Assembly (NCBI RefSeq): GCF_964204645.1
Contig: NC_134032.1
Location: 3,312,916 to 3,376,915, forward strand
Length of the DNA stretch: 64,000 nucleotides
Direction of reading: 5' to 3'
Source of the DNA: Tubulanus polymorphus
Taxonomy: Eukaryota > Nemertea > Palaeonemertea > Tubulaniformes > Tubulanidae
The position numbers and the translations under genes are program-made. The notes beneath the pieces are model-generated. The model was not told the DNA's origin. It searched no databases and worked only from the letters and a program-made list of their open reading frames with translations. How positions within the stretch are numbered: position 1 is the first letter of the stretch; each line of letters starts with the position of its first letter. Shown in pieces: positions 44,205 to 55,398 of this stretch.

Positions 44205-47200
44205 TCAGTGACTATCTTCACTGGCTGCTAGAGATACCCTACCGTTTGACTCGTCTGGATGTGGCGCACTTGGAGCTGGAGTCCTGGTACTAGGAGTCGA
44301 AGTTATCTTCGAATTTTGAGTCGTTGTTGATGTTGGAACGAGAGTCGTTGGAGCTGGTGTCATTGGAGCTGGGGTCGTCGGAACTGGAGTCGTTGGAGCT
44401 GGAGTCGTTGGAACTGGAGTCGTTGGAACTGGAGTCATTGGAGCTGGAGTTGTTGGAGATGTATCCGGTGTCATACAAGACGCTACTAAATCCTTCATCT
44501 CCAGGTTAGAATCGATCCCGTCAAACTGTTGCGTCACACTTTCATCCGTTCTCACTTTTGTACAATTTACTACAGAACAAACGAGAAAATGAAGTTAATC
44601 AACGCCTTGAAAAATAAAACATATTTCATAATGTTGTCGATAACGAATTATGTGATACAAATTGTATATTAAGGATAATATTGTATTTGTACAGATGGAT
44701 CTCGCGAGAACCCTCGAGAAAATTACTTCGGGAAACGCGACGGGATCTCGTGAGAACCTTCGAGACACTTACGCGAACATGAATCGTCGGTGTTAACGTA
44801 CGGTTTGACGGAAGATACGAAAACTCTATCGCACCAACAACTGCAGGTGACCGGATAAAGCAAAGCGTTATAGCTGCACACATTCCTGTCACCACAATCT
44901 GAAAACAATCAAATAAAAACAACCAGAATAAAATTGTTGTTTATAATGTGGATCTACCGACTGAAACAACTTAAGGAGTTTTTCAACAAAAGACGTCCAC
45001 GCTAAATTTCAAAGTTTTGACCTCCCTCCCCCATGTCCGCATATAAATGTCTACATTGAACTACCCCTACCCCTGTCCATCGGAGTAAGAAAACGACCAA
45101 AGAATCATCCAGTCATAAGAAATAATGTCTTTTTCCTTCATTTATTGTATATTCCCCCGCCCAATGCGTTACTTGAAACTCACCACATAACTGATATTCT
45201 GCGTTGAAGTTGTCGGGACAATCCAGTGAAGGTTCCGCACTCGACATTCGCTCACTGTTTTGACGAAATTTCCTATGATGAAGCAAAAATAATCAGGATG
45301 AATTAAAATTTGCAGATGTTCCTGGAATCATGGATCGTCATCTATCAGAATTTACCGGAACTGACTGAATTCCGATGGAGCTACTAAAGACATGTTGTTC
45401 GAAAATACCATAATCATAGCTCGCCATCTTTTGGAACTTTCCAAAAATTACTGAATGTCCGGAATTGTTAAGTTAAACGAAAATCCAAAAGGTAGGATCA
45501 TACCCGAATTAATGATTTGTGTTTAATTAGGAACCAATTAGAATTTACAATCAATGGGTTCGAACCTAGGACCTCTCTTATCATCGATTCAGCATCTGAG
45601 ACATACTCGGAATCAACTCGGTTTCGAACCCGGGACAGTCTGATTATGATAATCTGCTTATTAGGTCGGTTTAAAGCTCTTGAGATTTTTTCAAATATTC
45701 GTTTAGTAAATATTTGTTTAAACTTTTGCGTGAGAGGACGTCAGTTGGGTGGCCTAGCTCAGCCAGTTTTAGTGGAACAAACTTGATAGGTGTTTATTGA
45801 ACCAGCACAGATTGAGGCAGCTGAACTGAAACATCAACCTTTAAAATCCATTTTATGCTGTAATGAAGGATTACCAAAAAGTCTCTTTGAAGACAACCAT
45901 ATTCTAAAGGAGAATTTTCGGTAACATTTCAATGAAATGATCGATGTTTTTAGTTAAGCTGCTCATCTGTGCTTGTCCAACTAAACAACTTTATCAGGTA
46001 TGTACTACTGAAAAGACAGCTCAGCAGGAACCCGACCCGGAGCAATTTGATATTGACATTAGATACCAATTCTGCAAGCTCCATGCGGGTGACTCCATGA
46101 TCAATTCTAAACTTGAGTGAAATGCTAAATACCTGGGGGCTATGTTACAAACGAGCACGTTCTTTTGCGGTGAACACGCCTTCAGACCGCAGCCCAACTT
46201 CATAGCAGTAGCATGTTCAAACTATAACATTGAAACAAGAAAATATAATCATAGAAATCAAGCCATTTTTAGAATCAAATCCCTGACATGATTGACATAG
46301 CGCGTTACATCTTGAGTTTGTGGAAAACCTTAAAATAAAACTTTTAAGAATTGAAAAATAAGATAATTAGTTCTTGAATAAACGAATTTGTTTTGGTAAT
46401 ACACAACTTTTTTTCGAATCGACGGGAGGTGCTATAAGCTCTTACTTTCACCGCATTATCCGGGGAGAGGAACATCGACAGAAACTGATTCGTCGTTCCG
46501 TCACTGAGTTCTCCAGCCACATCCATGAGAATACCCGCGTAGTCACGTGACTCGGCCGCAGTGACGTAATTCCGGTAGACGTTCATCACCTCATCCGCCA
46601 TTACTAACACCAACTGATCCACGCGACCTCGACCTGAATCGTATAGATTATATTATTGGATGATGACGTCATTAGGGTTGTACGGAGGGAGGTCTCTTGT
46701 TTTATTTCTGGATGGTTGTGTATTACCTGGTATATAGTTCCTCGTTTCGGATATGACGGTATCGGGACAAGTGGACGCGTAGTTTTCAGCCATACGACTC
46801 AATACTGTATCCCAATACTGAAACACAATAACATCGGCAATATCGAGTTTACGTGTAATGAGAAGAGAACATTATCATTTAAGTGTCTGGCTCCCGGTTA
46901 TTAAATGGTTCCTAACAAAATCGGGGGCTGTTCATAACGCGCGCAAAATGTGCCCATTTTTAAGCGTTACGTCCACATGGACTGACTTCCATCGTCTGTC
47001 TTCCATATGCAATGGATTTGACACCCAGCACAAAACCTGTCACTTAGAGTCAAAAACCGGCTCTACTTAGGACCTGCGAGTAACATCATTAGTTAACACT
47101 GACTACCCAACTATAACAAGCAGCACACACGTGCAATTCGATCAGCTAATCAAGTTTCATTAGTTGTTCCTACGAGCAATTATCTAATCTTTCAGATAAT

Positions 47201-48198
47201 TGCTCGTAGGTTGTTCATAGTCACAGTATAATGGTGGTCGTGCATTTTCCAACAGTGCCCCAAAGTGGGACGAGTTTCCTATCACAGCCGGGCAGTCACT
47301 TCCATCGATGGAGCAGTTAAAATGCTTTCTTTGTGGAGGCATTTTTAACTTGTAAATCGCCCTGGTGAAGCTCTTTATAAATCGCTTTGATAATTATCAT
47401 TATTGTAGTTTTTGTCATTGTTATTACTAGCTTACCATACGGAACATGTATCTGTTTCGATCGCGGGTCATTTTCAGAGTTCTATAACTGTTGACGATTT
47501 TTGTCAAAACGTCTCGTGAGGCGCCGTCCAATTCTGAAACAAAACCAGACAGGGAGGGGATTCGATCCCGGGGGATGTTCATCGAAATTTAGACAGGACG
47601 AGAAAGGGAACACTTAAATGAAGTCCATTGAATATCCGAAATAAAAATCCAGCGGAAATTCCAATCTTGCAAACATTACAATCTTCGTTATTATTTACTA
47701 TTTCAGTTCATCACAACTAGAAACAGCATCTGGAAAACACTCTAAACATTTAAGTTATTATTACGTGTTCTGATAATAGGGATTGAATAGGGATTGACCC
47801 TCTGATTCATTTGATTCGTAGATTTGATTTGATTTGGTGTCCCTTACAATCCCACCACATCTGCTGCCGCGAGTGAAACAGTGGGTTTGATTTTGAAATC
47901 GAAAATCTCGAAGTACAGAAGTACATAGTTGTGTGATCGGCGGTCGAGTTTACAGAATTTTCTGTTTTTATCGATTTAGCGGTATTCTTACCTGAGTCGG
48001 CGCCTCTTTTCAGACACATGGCGTGATCGGTAACGAAACGTTCGAATCGCGCATCACAAGTCGTACCCTAAAAACCAGTCACGTGGTCAATTCATTAGAA
48101 CGTAGTTTTGATGGATTCGAATAATCATCCAGGTATCACTATACGGATTGCGTTTCTTACCCGAATCGCTTCAATCAAATAACCAGCCGTCAGCGAAA
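44205..48198 (-). CDS. probable secreted CAP-like protein with Cys-rich module and Thr/Pro-rich tail (multi-exon)
   Basis: Candidate exons with GT-AG borders on the minus strand: 48,198-48,161, 48,067-47,992, 47,533-47,436, 46,817-46,727, 46,633-46,446, 46,197-46,133, 45,272-45,184, 44,898-44,773 and 44,569-44,205. Key readings are LTKIVNSYRTL and YWDTVLSRMAENYASTC (like CAP helix 1-2 with W-D and AxxYAxxC), LGCGLKACSPQKNVLVCNIAP (the CAP C-terminal GCG...VCN signature), CGDRNVCSYNALLYPVTCSC (Cys-rich, EGF-like spacing), then NCTKVRTDE and a tail of PTTPVPTTPAP units before the stop at 44,205. CAP proteins (CRISP/GLIPR/allergen type) are secreted and often serve in venom, immunity or reproduction. 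The usual HYTQVVW block and the signal-peptide exon were not found, so the model is incomplete or the protein divergent. The chain of exons is inference. Confidence 0.55.
44345..44460 (-). repeat. 12/24-bp coding minisatellite (Thr-Pro repeats)
   Basis: Tandem GGAGCTGGAGTCGTTGGAAC units on + encode repeated PTTPAP/PTTPVP on the minus strand, a mucin-like O-glycosylation track in the last exon of the CAP-like gene. Likely length-variable. Confidence 0.85.
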
Positions 48199-49586
48199 CT
48201 GTGGAGGTAAAAGGAAAAAATGATATCCTAAACTAAATTACAAGACGTTTATATTTTCTTTTTTTAGAAAACCCAGTTTCGAAAGCTCTCGCGAGAAAAC
48301 CACATTATCTACAAATTCTCGCGTGAGAAATCCAAAAAGTTTTGAATGCTCGGGTGAGAACAAAAACCAGCAAACATTTTTTTTAACACGCCATCCACCA
48401 TAAATAACGGTTTTTACAGTGGAAAAAATTGACGCACCTTTTATGAGAAAACCAATCGTTGAGTTTGATTTCATTATGGCTACAGCGGTCTGGATGCGTG
48501 GCGGCTCCGAAATTCGATAAGTTAGACTTGCTTTCGGTCTCCTAACTGGTCTCCTCCCTAACCGAATACCGCGGGACTTCTGACTAATCATCCACGCCCT
48601 GTGCGCTGATGATTGCATTAATATTCAGTGTTTTAATTGATTGAAGATCCATATAAACCATCTGTTAGAATCTCAGCCGAGTGAGACAACAATTATAACT
48701 ACGTGATGATCATATTTTCAATAGTCATTAGGAACCGAATTCAATATCTCAGTATTGACTCATATCACCTGGAGGGATATTTAAGTGCGTCTTAGTTCGT
48801 CGTGATCAGGGTTATTAGGTACTTACAAAGGTTTACGGTTGTCAAATGGAAAACATGAAAAGCTCTACTTGTAAAACTGATCCGAATGGTCAAAACTGAA
48901 TGTGAAACTGATACTCACGCGGTATAGAAAATTGATCTTGGGTAAAGAGTTCAAGTATCCGAACAACCATAAAAGCGATAACGTTGAAAACCTCATTTTC
49001 TAATGAGTAAAAACGGTTTATTAAACACGAACGTTTTCGAGATCATATCCCCTCATCAGATGAATACAAGTGAATCAAATAGATAGAACTTTATAGATTT
49101 AAGTATTGAACGCGAGAAATTCACCATATCATATTTTAATCACGACAGGGTAACGACTTGTTTTATGAACCCATTGGCCAGTCAAATTCGGCGTCGTTTA
49201 AAGCGTCAAAGTAAGTAGAAGGGGTACCGAGTTCCAATTCCCGGCTGCATACGAAGACTCCGCTCTAGTCACCGTAATTTATTTAAAGTTAACCAAATAC
49301 CGACTAAGAAATCAGGGAATTAAGGATTTTCACGCGAATGATCAGAAAATGTGTATGGAATTTCACCGATGCAGCCAGTTTACAGAGTACGGCTGAGTCT
49401 ACTATAATTAGACTGTTGTAGTCACTAACTCCGGAATCACGTGTAACGACATTACCAATCGTCAATCAAATGTTAGAATCATTGACTCTAAGAGTTCGCA
49501 GGTCATAAGAGTTTCACTGTCGCACTTTTTTATAGAAAATATTCTGGTCATTTTCTTTGTCGCACGGATTTTGATGGAAAAGGAAT
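48199..49586. other. region between the CAP-like gene and a GPCR pseudogene
   Basis: Should hold the missing first exon(s) of the CAP-like gene. It contains a perfect TCTCGCGAGA palindrome at 48,287 amid several CTCGCG/GTGAGAA repeats, and a repeat with a hammerhead-like core at 49,033-49,059. No coding frame is convincing. Confidence 0.45.
49033..49059 (-). other. hammerhead-ribozyme-like core in a dispersed repeat
   Basis: The minus strand reads CTGATGAGGGG, a short loop, ATCTCGAAAACG, i.e. the conserved CUGAUGA and GAAA blocks joined by a 4-bp wobble stem II. An AACG...CGTT stem enclosing GTTT/AAAC follows as a possible stem III. Penelope-like elements and retrozymes of animals carry such ribozymes. 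Stem I is not evident, so catalytic competence is doubtful. Confidence 0.4.
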
Positions 49587-50538
49587 TCAAACGGCTTTCA
49601 ATAAAAGAAACATCGTTTTTCTGAATTGCTTGTTTACAATTATTAAAGTATGAAATTGACACACGAATTAAAAAGTGATGTAACCCCGTAAATGTGATGC
49701 ATAATATCCTTGTGATATACGCGGCCTCCGAACTTACCGAGAAAATCTGGCAATTCTAGAACGGTAAAAACAATACTCTTTGTAAGCACCATTTTAGTTG
49801 CTTTAGTCTGATTTTGAGAGGTTGAGATCATGGTCGCCGAGAGAGTTTTTTGGCGTTGTTTACTTTTGACATATAAGACAACAATGAGAGCAATGTTTGC
49901 AGCGAAAACTAGAATATTTGAAATAATAATTCGTATAATTGGTTCTATTTATCTGTTCATTAGAACAAAAAATGGTTTATTTCGTCTTATGGCTATGTAA
50001 TGAAGGAAGCGGAATCCTTCATATCTTCCGGACAATACTACAATGAGTGTCATGGGATAGTAAGTACATAAAGATATTGATAATATACCCGTGATTATGA
50101 TGACTGGTTTTATGCTGCGTTTTATTTGTAGCGGGAAAATTATAGTAACCAATCTTTCGCACTGAATTATGACGGTTAAGTAATTTCGAAACACAAGAAA
50201 TCCTTTAGCACATATAATTCCCCATATGTTTAAGTTTATCGGAGAAATTCGGTTATCAGGAAATTTCTTAACAGACTCTAAACCGAATCGCGCATAGTGA
50301 ATGTAATAGCGAACTGGGTTCTGAATGAAATTCGACAGTAAAAACACGATGTCGACGAGTGCGAGGTATTTCAGTAAATCGATGCAGCGGTTCTTAGTTT
50401 TCAGTTTGTGGAATACGACGATAACCAGTCCGTTAAAAACGTGGCACCGACTAGAACCAGTGCCGGAGTGATGTACGCTATACCTAGCCATCTAAACTCC
50501 CCTGGTGTACGGTAAACATATGCTCGTGTATTGTTCAT
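49587..50538 (-). pseudogene. class A GPCR pseudogene with several frameshifts
   Basis: Starts at 50,538 (MNNTRAYVYRTPGEF, glycosylation site NNT), with TM1 interrupted by an indel in a T-run near 50,432. The frame from about 50,445 holds TM2 (YLALVDIVFLLSNF), TM3 ending QCERLVTIIFPL, and TM4, up to a stop at 49,949. TM5 and TM6 (MVLTKSIVFTVLELPDF) lie in another frame (about 49,930-49,643), and the TM7/helix 8 end (NFILY then NKQFRKT) shifts again near 49,650, stopping at 49,587. Three or more breaks make it a pseudogene, although two lie in homopolymers. Confidence 0.8.
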
Positions 50539-52299
50539 TATTTTCAAACGATCCCGTTGGTTTGCAGCAGATCTCTGTTACTATCATCTAAACTGAAACA
50601 TTCGCATTAGTTCCAATTTTATACAAATTTGTATCAATGTCATTGAAACCAATCATCTTGCAGGCAAACTAATTTGAACAGGAGGTGTGATACCAGACCT
50701 TCAATAGGAAATTGAAAAGCTGAAGCGGTGAAACTTCTGGAATTCGGATATTTGTATTTTTGCTTAGAATACTCACAACAATAGAGAAAAGAAAGGTGTT
50801 AAAAGTTTAATTCAAGTCACTACAATGTTTTGGAAACGTTTTGATCGTACCCCAGTGAAGCTTGCTACTGGTTTGTTCCGTTTTCTATTCAGAATATTAG
50901 TTTCGAACCGGGAACCAGGAACCAGGAACAAAAGATGGTTCGGCTACCGGCTCAAATGTGACGCTAGCTACTTATTTGCCAACTTATTTGACTTTGTCTG
51001 TTTTTATTACCCCTCCCGCTAAAGCTACCCTAATCGACACTGTACTTCCGACATAAACGCATCTTAACCGAAATTGCAGTTGTGGTTAATCCAATATGAC
51101 GACGTTCATGTGGTCCAAGATGGTGCCCGTCCAAGATGGCGGCGGTCACGTGACCCCTGTGATTCAAAAATTGAGATGGATGCTCCCATCAGCTTCTATA
51201 GTCAGAGGGCTAATCGGACATCGTATCTCTACGTACGTATGCGCTAGTAGAAGCCCATGTGAAATCGATCTGATTGATACGTTAGCCTAAAATGTCTGAA
51301 AGAGTCTCGTTTACAGTGAGTGCCAGGGTTCGATTCTATTGCGGAACGTGTCGTTGTTACTATCGCCTGGACGCATAAAGGTGAACTCAATTATCCTCCA
51401 CAATCCTCGAAGTTGTCAATATGAACACTACAAAGGCTTGATCCTTAGTGTAGTTGAGCCCAGTAAGGTAAAAATTCTCATTGGCGCTAATGTTCCGAAA
51501 GCGCATCTTCAATTAGATGGTTCGTTCTGGTTCTGTTATAGTAAGCAGCCAAAAGGTAAACGTACCCCGCCTGGTTAGTGTGTATTGATTGGCCTTTCGA
51601 GCAATGAAAATGACTTTCGATCTAACTGTACATGTTTTCTGAGTCGTCATCCCGAAATCCACCACAGGCTGCTCGTCACTGCGATTATCAATTCAAGTAT
51701 AGATAAACAAATTTATTGCCGCATGACTTCACACTCAGCCGCGGTCTCCAAAGAATGATTTCAACAATTACCCATCTTCTTCATCTGTACACTTCATCAT
51801 CCACGGGATATTTACTGCTCTTAAATATTATAAGCACTGTCGAGCTGTAGCTGTAAAGATCGATGAATCAACGTGTGTCTTTACATCGTCGTTCCGCGGA
51901 TCCGCTGCGAATTCTCCTCGCCATGAAAATCAAATCAAGTACAAATAAATGTATTACTCCCAGTGATTTGGCTACGGGCTTCAGGCAGTTAGTTTAACAA
52001 TATTCTATTTTCCTTTACAAAATGGTACGGATATTTAGTACGATATATCATTTAAGTACCATTAAAGTACCGGCGAGTCGTAGGCCTAAACTAAACACGC
52101 CGGAAAGATGCAGCAGAGAAAAGCTGGAGTGTTGACGAGGTACCAAAATAAATGAATTTATTACTACCAGTGATTCGGCCACGGGCTTCAACCATGTATC
52201 GTTTTCAGTATACACCGATCTTTACCAAATCGACAGGATATTTGATAAATAACTGTATATAACACATGCTTATCCGTAAGCTGAAATCACGCTTGTTAT
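50539..52299. other. intergenic with short repeats
   Basis: No gene recognised. Contains AAGATGGCGGC next to a perfect GGTCACGTGACC palindrome (51,131-51,155), and an imperfect repeat of TGATTCGGCCACGGGCTTCA (51,961 and 52,172). Confidence 0.45.
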
Positions 52300-52541
52300 T
52301 CGGATTCAGTATTTCCGATACCGCTGGTGATCTGAGACCGTTTGGCCGCTTGAAGTGTTTATTGAGTTGTGCTACTTTGAGGCCTACGTGCTTTACTGTT
52401 TCAAACAAACACAATATAATTGTTGTGTTTATTTACGGACACATGGATTGAAATTCAAACACAATTTGCAATAGAAAATCCGACAACATTGCTATGACAC
52501 GTAGCGCAAATGATTTGTTTCTTCGTCCGAAAATGAAATTG
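52300..52541. repeat. duplicated segment, interrupted copy, first part
   Basis: Matches the first half of 24,093-24,590 (blocks GTGCTTTACTGTTTCAAACA, ATTTACGGACACATGGATT, CCGACAACATTGCTATGACA). Similarity stops at about 52,541 and resumes at 53,939, so about 1.4 kb is inserted. Confidence 0.85.
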
Positions 52542-52839
52542 ATATTACAAATGGAATACACCATGAAATCTAACCCTGTTAAATAGAGGTGTAGTAATAC
52601 GATGTTTACGAGGGTTAAACCGCAATCGGTCTAGGCCTCATTTGTCTGGAAGCTAGACCTACGTGCATATACTTAGGCCTGCATCAGCTAATATGAAGAT
52701 TTTTTTGATAAGCTGTTAGCATTCGTCTGAGCAGGCAGCTTTATAAACATGGGTTTCATTTGAGTTTTTCATCATTAATGAAACTTGTATTTTATTAATT
52801 CCTGATGAGTTACTACGGAGCCCCGGATGATAAGATCTT

Positions 52840-53310
52840 TTTTTCGTCTGAAAATCTTTTCGTTCAAAATAATTTTTTTGTCAGAACAAAATGATTTTGT
52901 TCGAACCGAAAATGTTTTTTTCGATCGAACAAAATTGATTTCGTTCGAACAAAACTTTAAATAAAAATTCGAAAATGTTCGATCGAACAGAATTCTTTTT
53001 ATTCAAACTATTATTCGAACAAAATTGTTTTCGTTCACCAATTTTTTTTTGTCGGGACAAACAATTTTTCGTCCAAACAATAACATAGCTTTTTATTCGA
53101 ACAACTTTTCATTTGTATAAAAAGTATATTGCTCGATTGAGCAAAATTGTTTTCATTCGAACAAAATTTTCTTGTCGGAACATTAAGTTTTTCGTTCAAA
53201 CAAGTATATTGATCCATCGAAAGTTTTTTATTCCAAAGAAAAATATTTTCGTGGAACTAAATAGTCTTTTCATTACGGAGTAAACTTTTTTCGAACAAAG
53301 TAATCTTCAC
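52840..53310. repeat. degenerate AT-rich satellite with TTCGTTCGAACAAAATT units
   Basis: More than ten imperfect units of about 30-40 bp, each with a palindromic TTCGAA or TCGATCGA core flanked by T and A runs. Non-coding. It lies inside the 1.4-kb segment that interrupts the duplicated segment. Unit length is too irregular for a CRISPR array. Confidence 0.85.
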
Positions 53311-53938
53311 ACCCGAACACAATAGGTATAATACGAACCTGGATTTTCTTTGTATCCGATATCCATATTATGCCTTTTCAGGATGATGCTTATCATACGT
53401 GTTTCTGACCATGTACGGGACACAACTTGATTAGGTCGTTTTGGAAATTTACTCGGTCCTGTACCTTTGCGATTACTCTGCCTCTCAGGACAGTGAAGAG
53501 AAGACGACTGAGGATACTACCTTGCGTGACTCCACTAGTTAGATCAACTTATTTCCAAGATGAGACAGTTCCGTTAATTTCGGCCACCTGTTTTCGATCG
53601 GAGAAAACTTCTTGATCTTGTCTGGATACTGTGTCGACCACGATCGCATGTATGCCGAAGCAGCTACACCATGCTTAAGAAAATGAAGGGAATTTAATAG
53701 AATCCTGTTCAACGGTCAACACGGTTTTATACAACGAAGCTCAACAAACAGTCAATTAGGCTTACTTGAAACCATGGATAACTGGAAAGGAAACAATAAA
53801 TGTAAAATCCCACAATAGTTGAGAGTAAAAAGAGTAAAAAGTTAATATAAAATACTAGAAATATTTTTGGTGGTTCTGTCTAAAATGTTATATACGTCAA
53901 ATAGATACACATATAATATAAATAAATATACATTGATA

Positions 53939-54210
53939 TAAAATATAACACGAATCACTGCGCATAGTTAGGTTTTGGGTCCAAGCGTACTGACAAATTT
54001 TAGAAGGAGTTTATTATGAGGACTGAAACCTTTGTATGAGATCGACAGAGCGATCAGAATGAGTAATATTAGAAGTACCGTTGTATCTCCATAATCATCT
54101 ACGGTCAGTTTGATGTCGAGCATTTCAACTGTAATTTCATATCGATTGTTGAGAAATGATAACAGTTGAGAGACAGGAGCATCGTGTGCGTTTCTGCGCA
54201 GTTCACCGAG
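53939..54210. repeat. duplicated segment, interrupted copy, second part
   Basis: Matches the second half of 24,093-24,590 (AAAATATAACACGAATCACT, TGATGTCGAGCAT). On the minus strand the frame from 54,216 stays open for 82 residues with one membrane helix (VLLILLILIALSIS), better preserved than at 24 kb. It lies head-to-head with the GPCR start at 54,244. Confidence 0.85.
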
Positions 54211-54243
54211 TAGCATTCGGATTCTAAACGGCTGGTATCATCA

Positions 54244-55398
54244 ATGAATAATGTCACTATCATCGCCGTTACTACAACCCAGCGACTGTCATACGCTTCC
54301 AGGACACCAGCTTTTATTACAGCCTTTAGAAGTTTCACTAGACGCGCTTATCTTCTCAACTTCTACACATTTACTTTGTTAGTGTTTCCACTCGGAAGTG
54401 TGTTCAACTTTCTGACAATAATTCTACTGATTAAATGTCGCAGATACCAGACTGTTCGTTACACGTTCCCCTATCTCATAACTCTCGCGTTTTCAGAACA
54501 AATCGTTTTATTTATCAAGCTGAGCAACTTTCCATATTATTTGAAATACATCCTGGTAAAATTCCAATTTTACCCGAAAATATGTGGAGATAACTATATG
54601 ACATTGTCAAAACATGGCAAACTGTGTTCATCATCATTGTACCATTTCTATTATTATTTTCAGTACATTCCTAACAAATTAATTCCAAAATGTTTGTTGG
54701 TTAACATATCCTACAACCAAGCAATAGCAGTATCACACTACATAGTCTTAGCAATTGCTGTTGAAAGATTTGTTTCTATACGTTTTCCATTCTTTCATAT
54801 GAGATATTTCACCTACAAGCGGCGTGTAGTATGTGGTGTCATAGTGTTTTCCTGCATCATTAACCTCGATTCTTCAAGTAAAAGCATCTACATGTATCTC
54901 AAAGCTGTTCGTAGATATAACGAAACCTTCACTCAATTCAGTTGCAAGCAGTCTGATAGGATGAACCAATTTCATTATGTCATTATAACAATGGCAAGCG
55001 TATTCTTTCAGGAGATATTTCCGGCCATTGCGGTCATCATAGCATCAATCCTAACTGGTTTATCACGTGCTTAGAAATCTACCATGTTGAATAGAACAGG
55101 GGCAGAACGCTTTCGGTCATCGACCAGTAAAACACTTCTAGTTGTCATTTTAGTCTATATAATTTGTGTTCTACCCAACACTGTCACTAAATTCACGCAT
55201 AACTTCTACGAATTTCTCATGTATGTGATCTGGATAAACCATCGTATTAAATTTTATGGATCCCCTACTAGAACGTTTTACCTAATAGTTTTGTGGCGTG
55301 AATTAGAAGGAATATTCTACGGATTTCGAAACGTCTTGTTCTGCATAAACTTTTTCATATATTTCGGTACGTTACAAGTTTTTAGAAGACTATTTTAA
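54244..55398 (+). pseudogene. class A GPCR with a single in-frame amber stop
   Basis: A continuous frame of 385 codons from MNNVTIIAV (glycosylation site) to 55,398, interrupted only by TAG at 55,072-55,074, at the end of TM5/loop 3 (GLSRA). Upstream are TM1 (FPLGSVFNFLTIILLI), TM2, TM3 ending IAVERFVSIRFPF, TM4 and TM5. Downstream, in the same frame, are RSSTSKTLLVVILVYIICVL (TM6) and FRNVLFCINFFIYFGTLQVF (TM7). No other break is present, so this is either a very young null allele, an error, or a case of read-through. The extracellular loop before TM3 is unusually long. Confidence 0.85.

Noticed and set aside
48238-48618. 126-residue minus-strand protein
   Set aside because: The frame runs through CTCGCG/GTGAGAA short repeats and has no recognisable domain.
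52840-53310. CRISPR-like array
   Set aside because: Repeats are irregular and AT-rich, no unique spacers of constant size, and the genome is eukaryotic.
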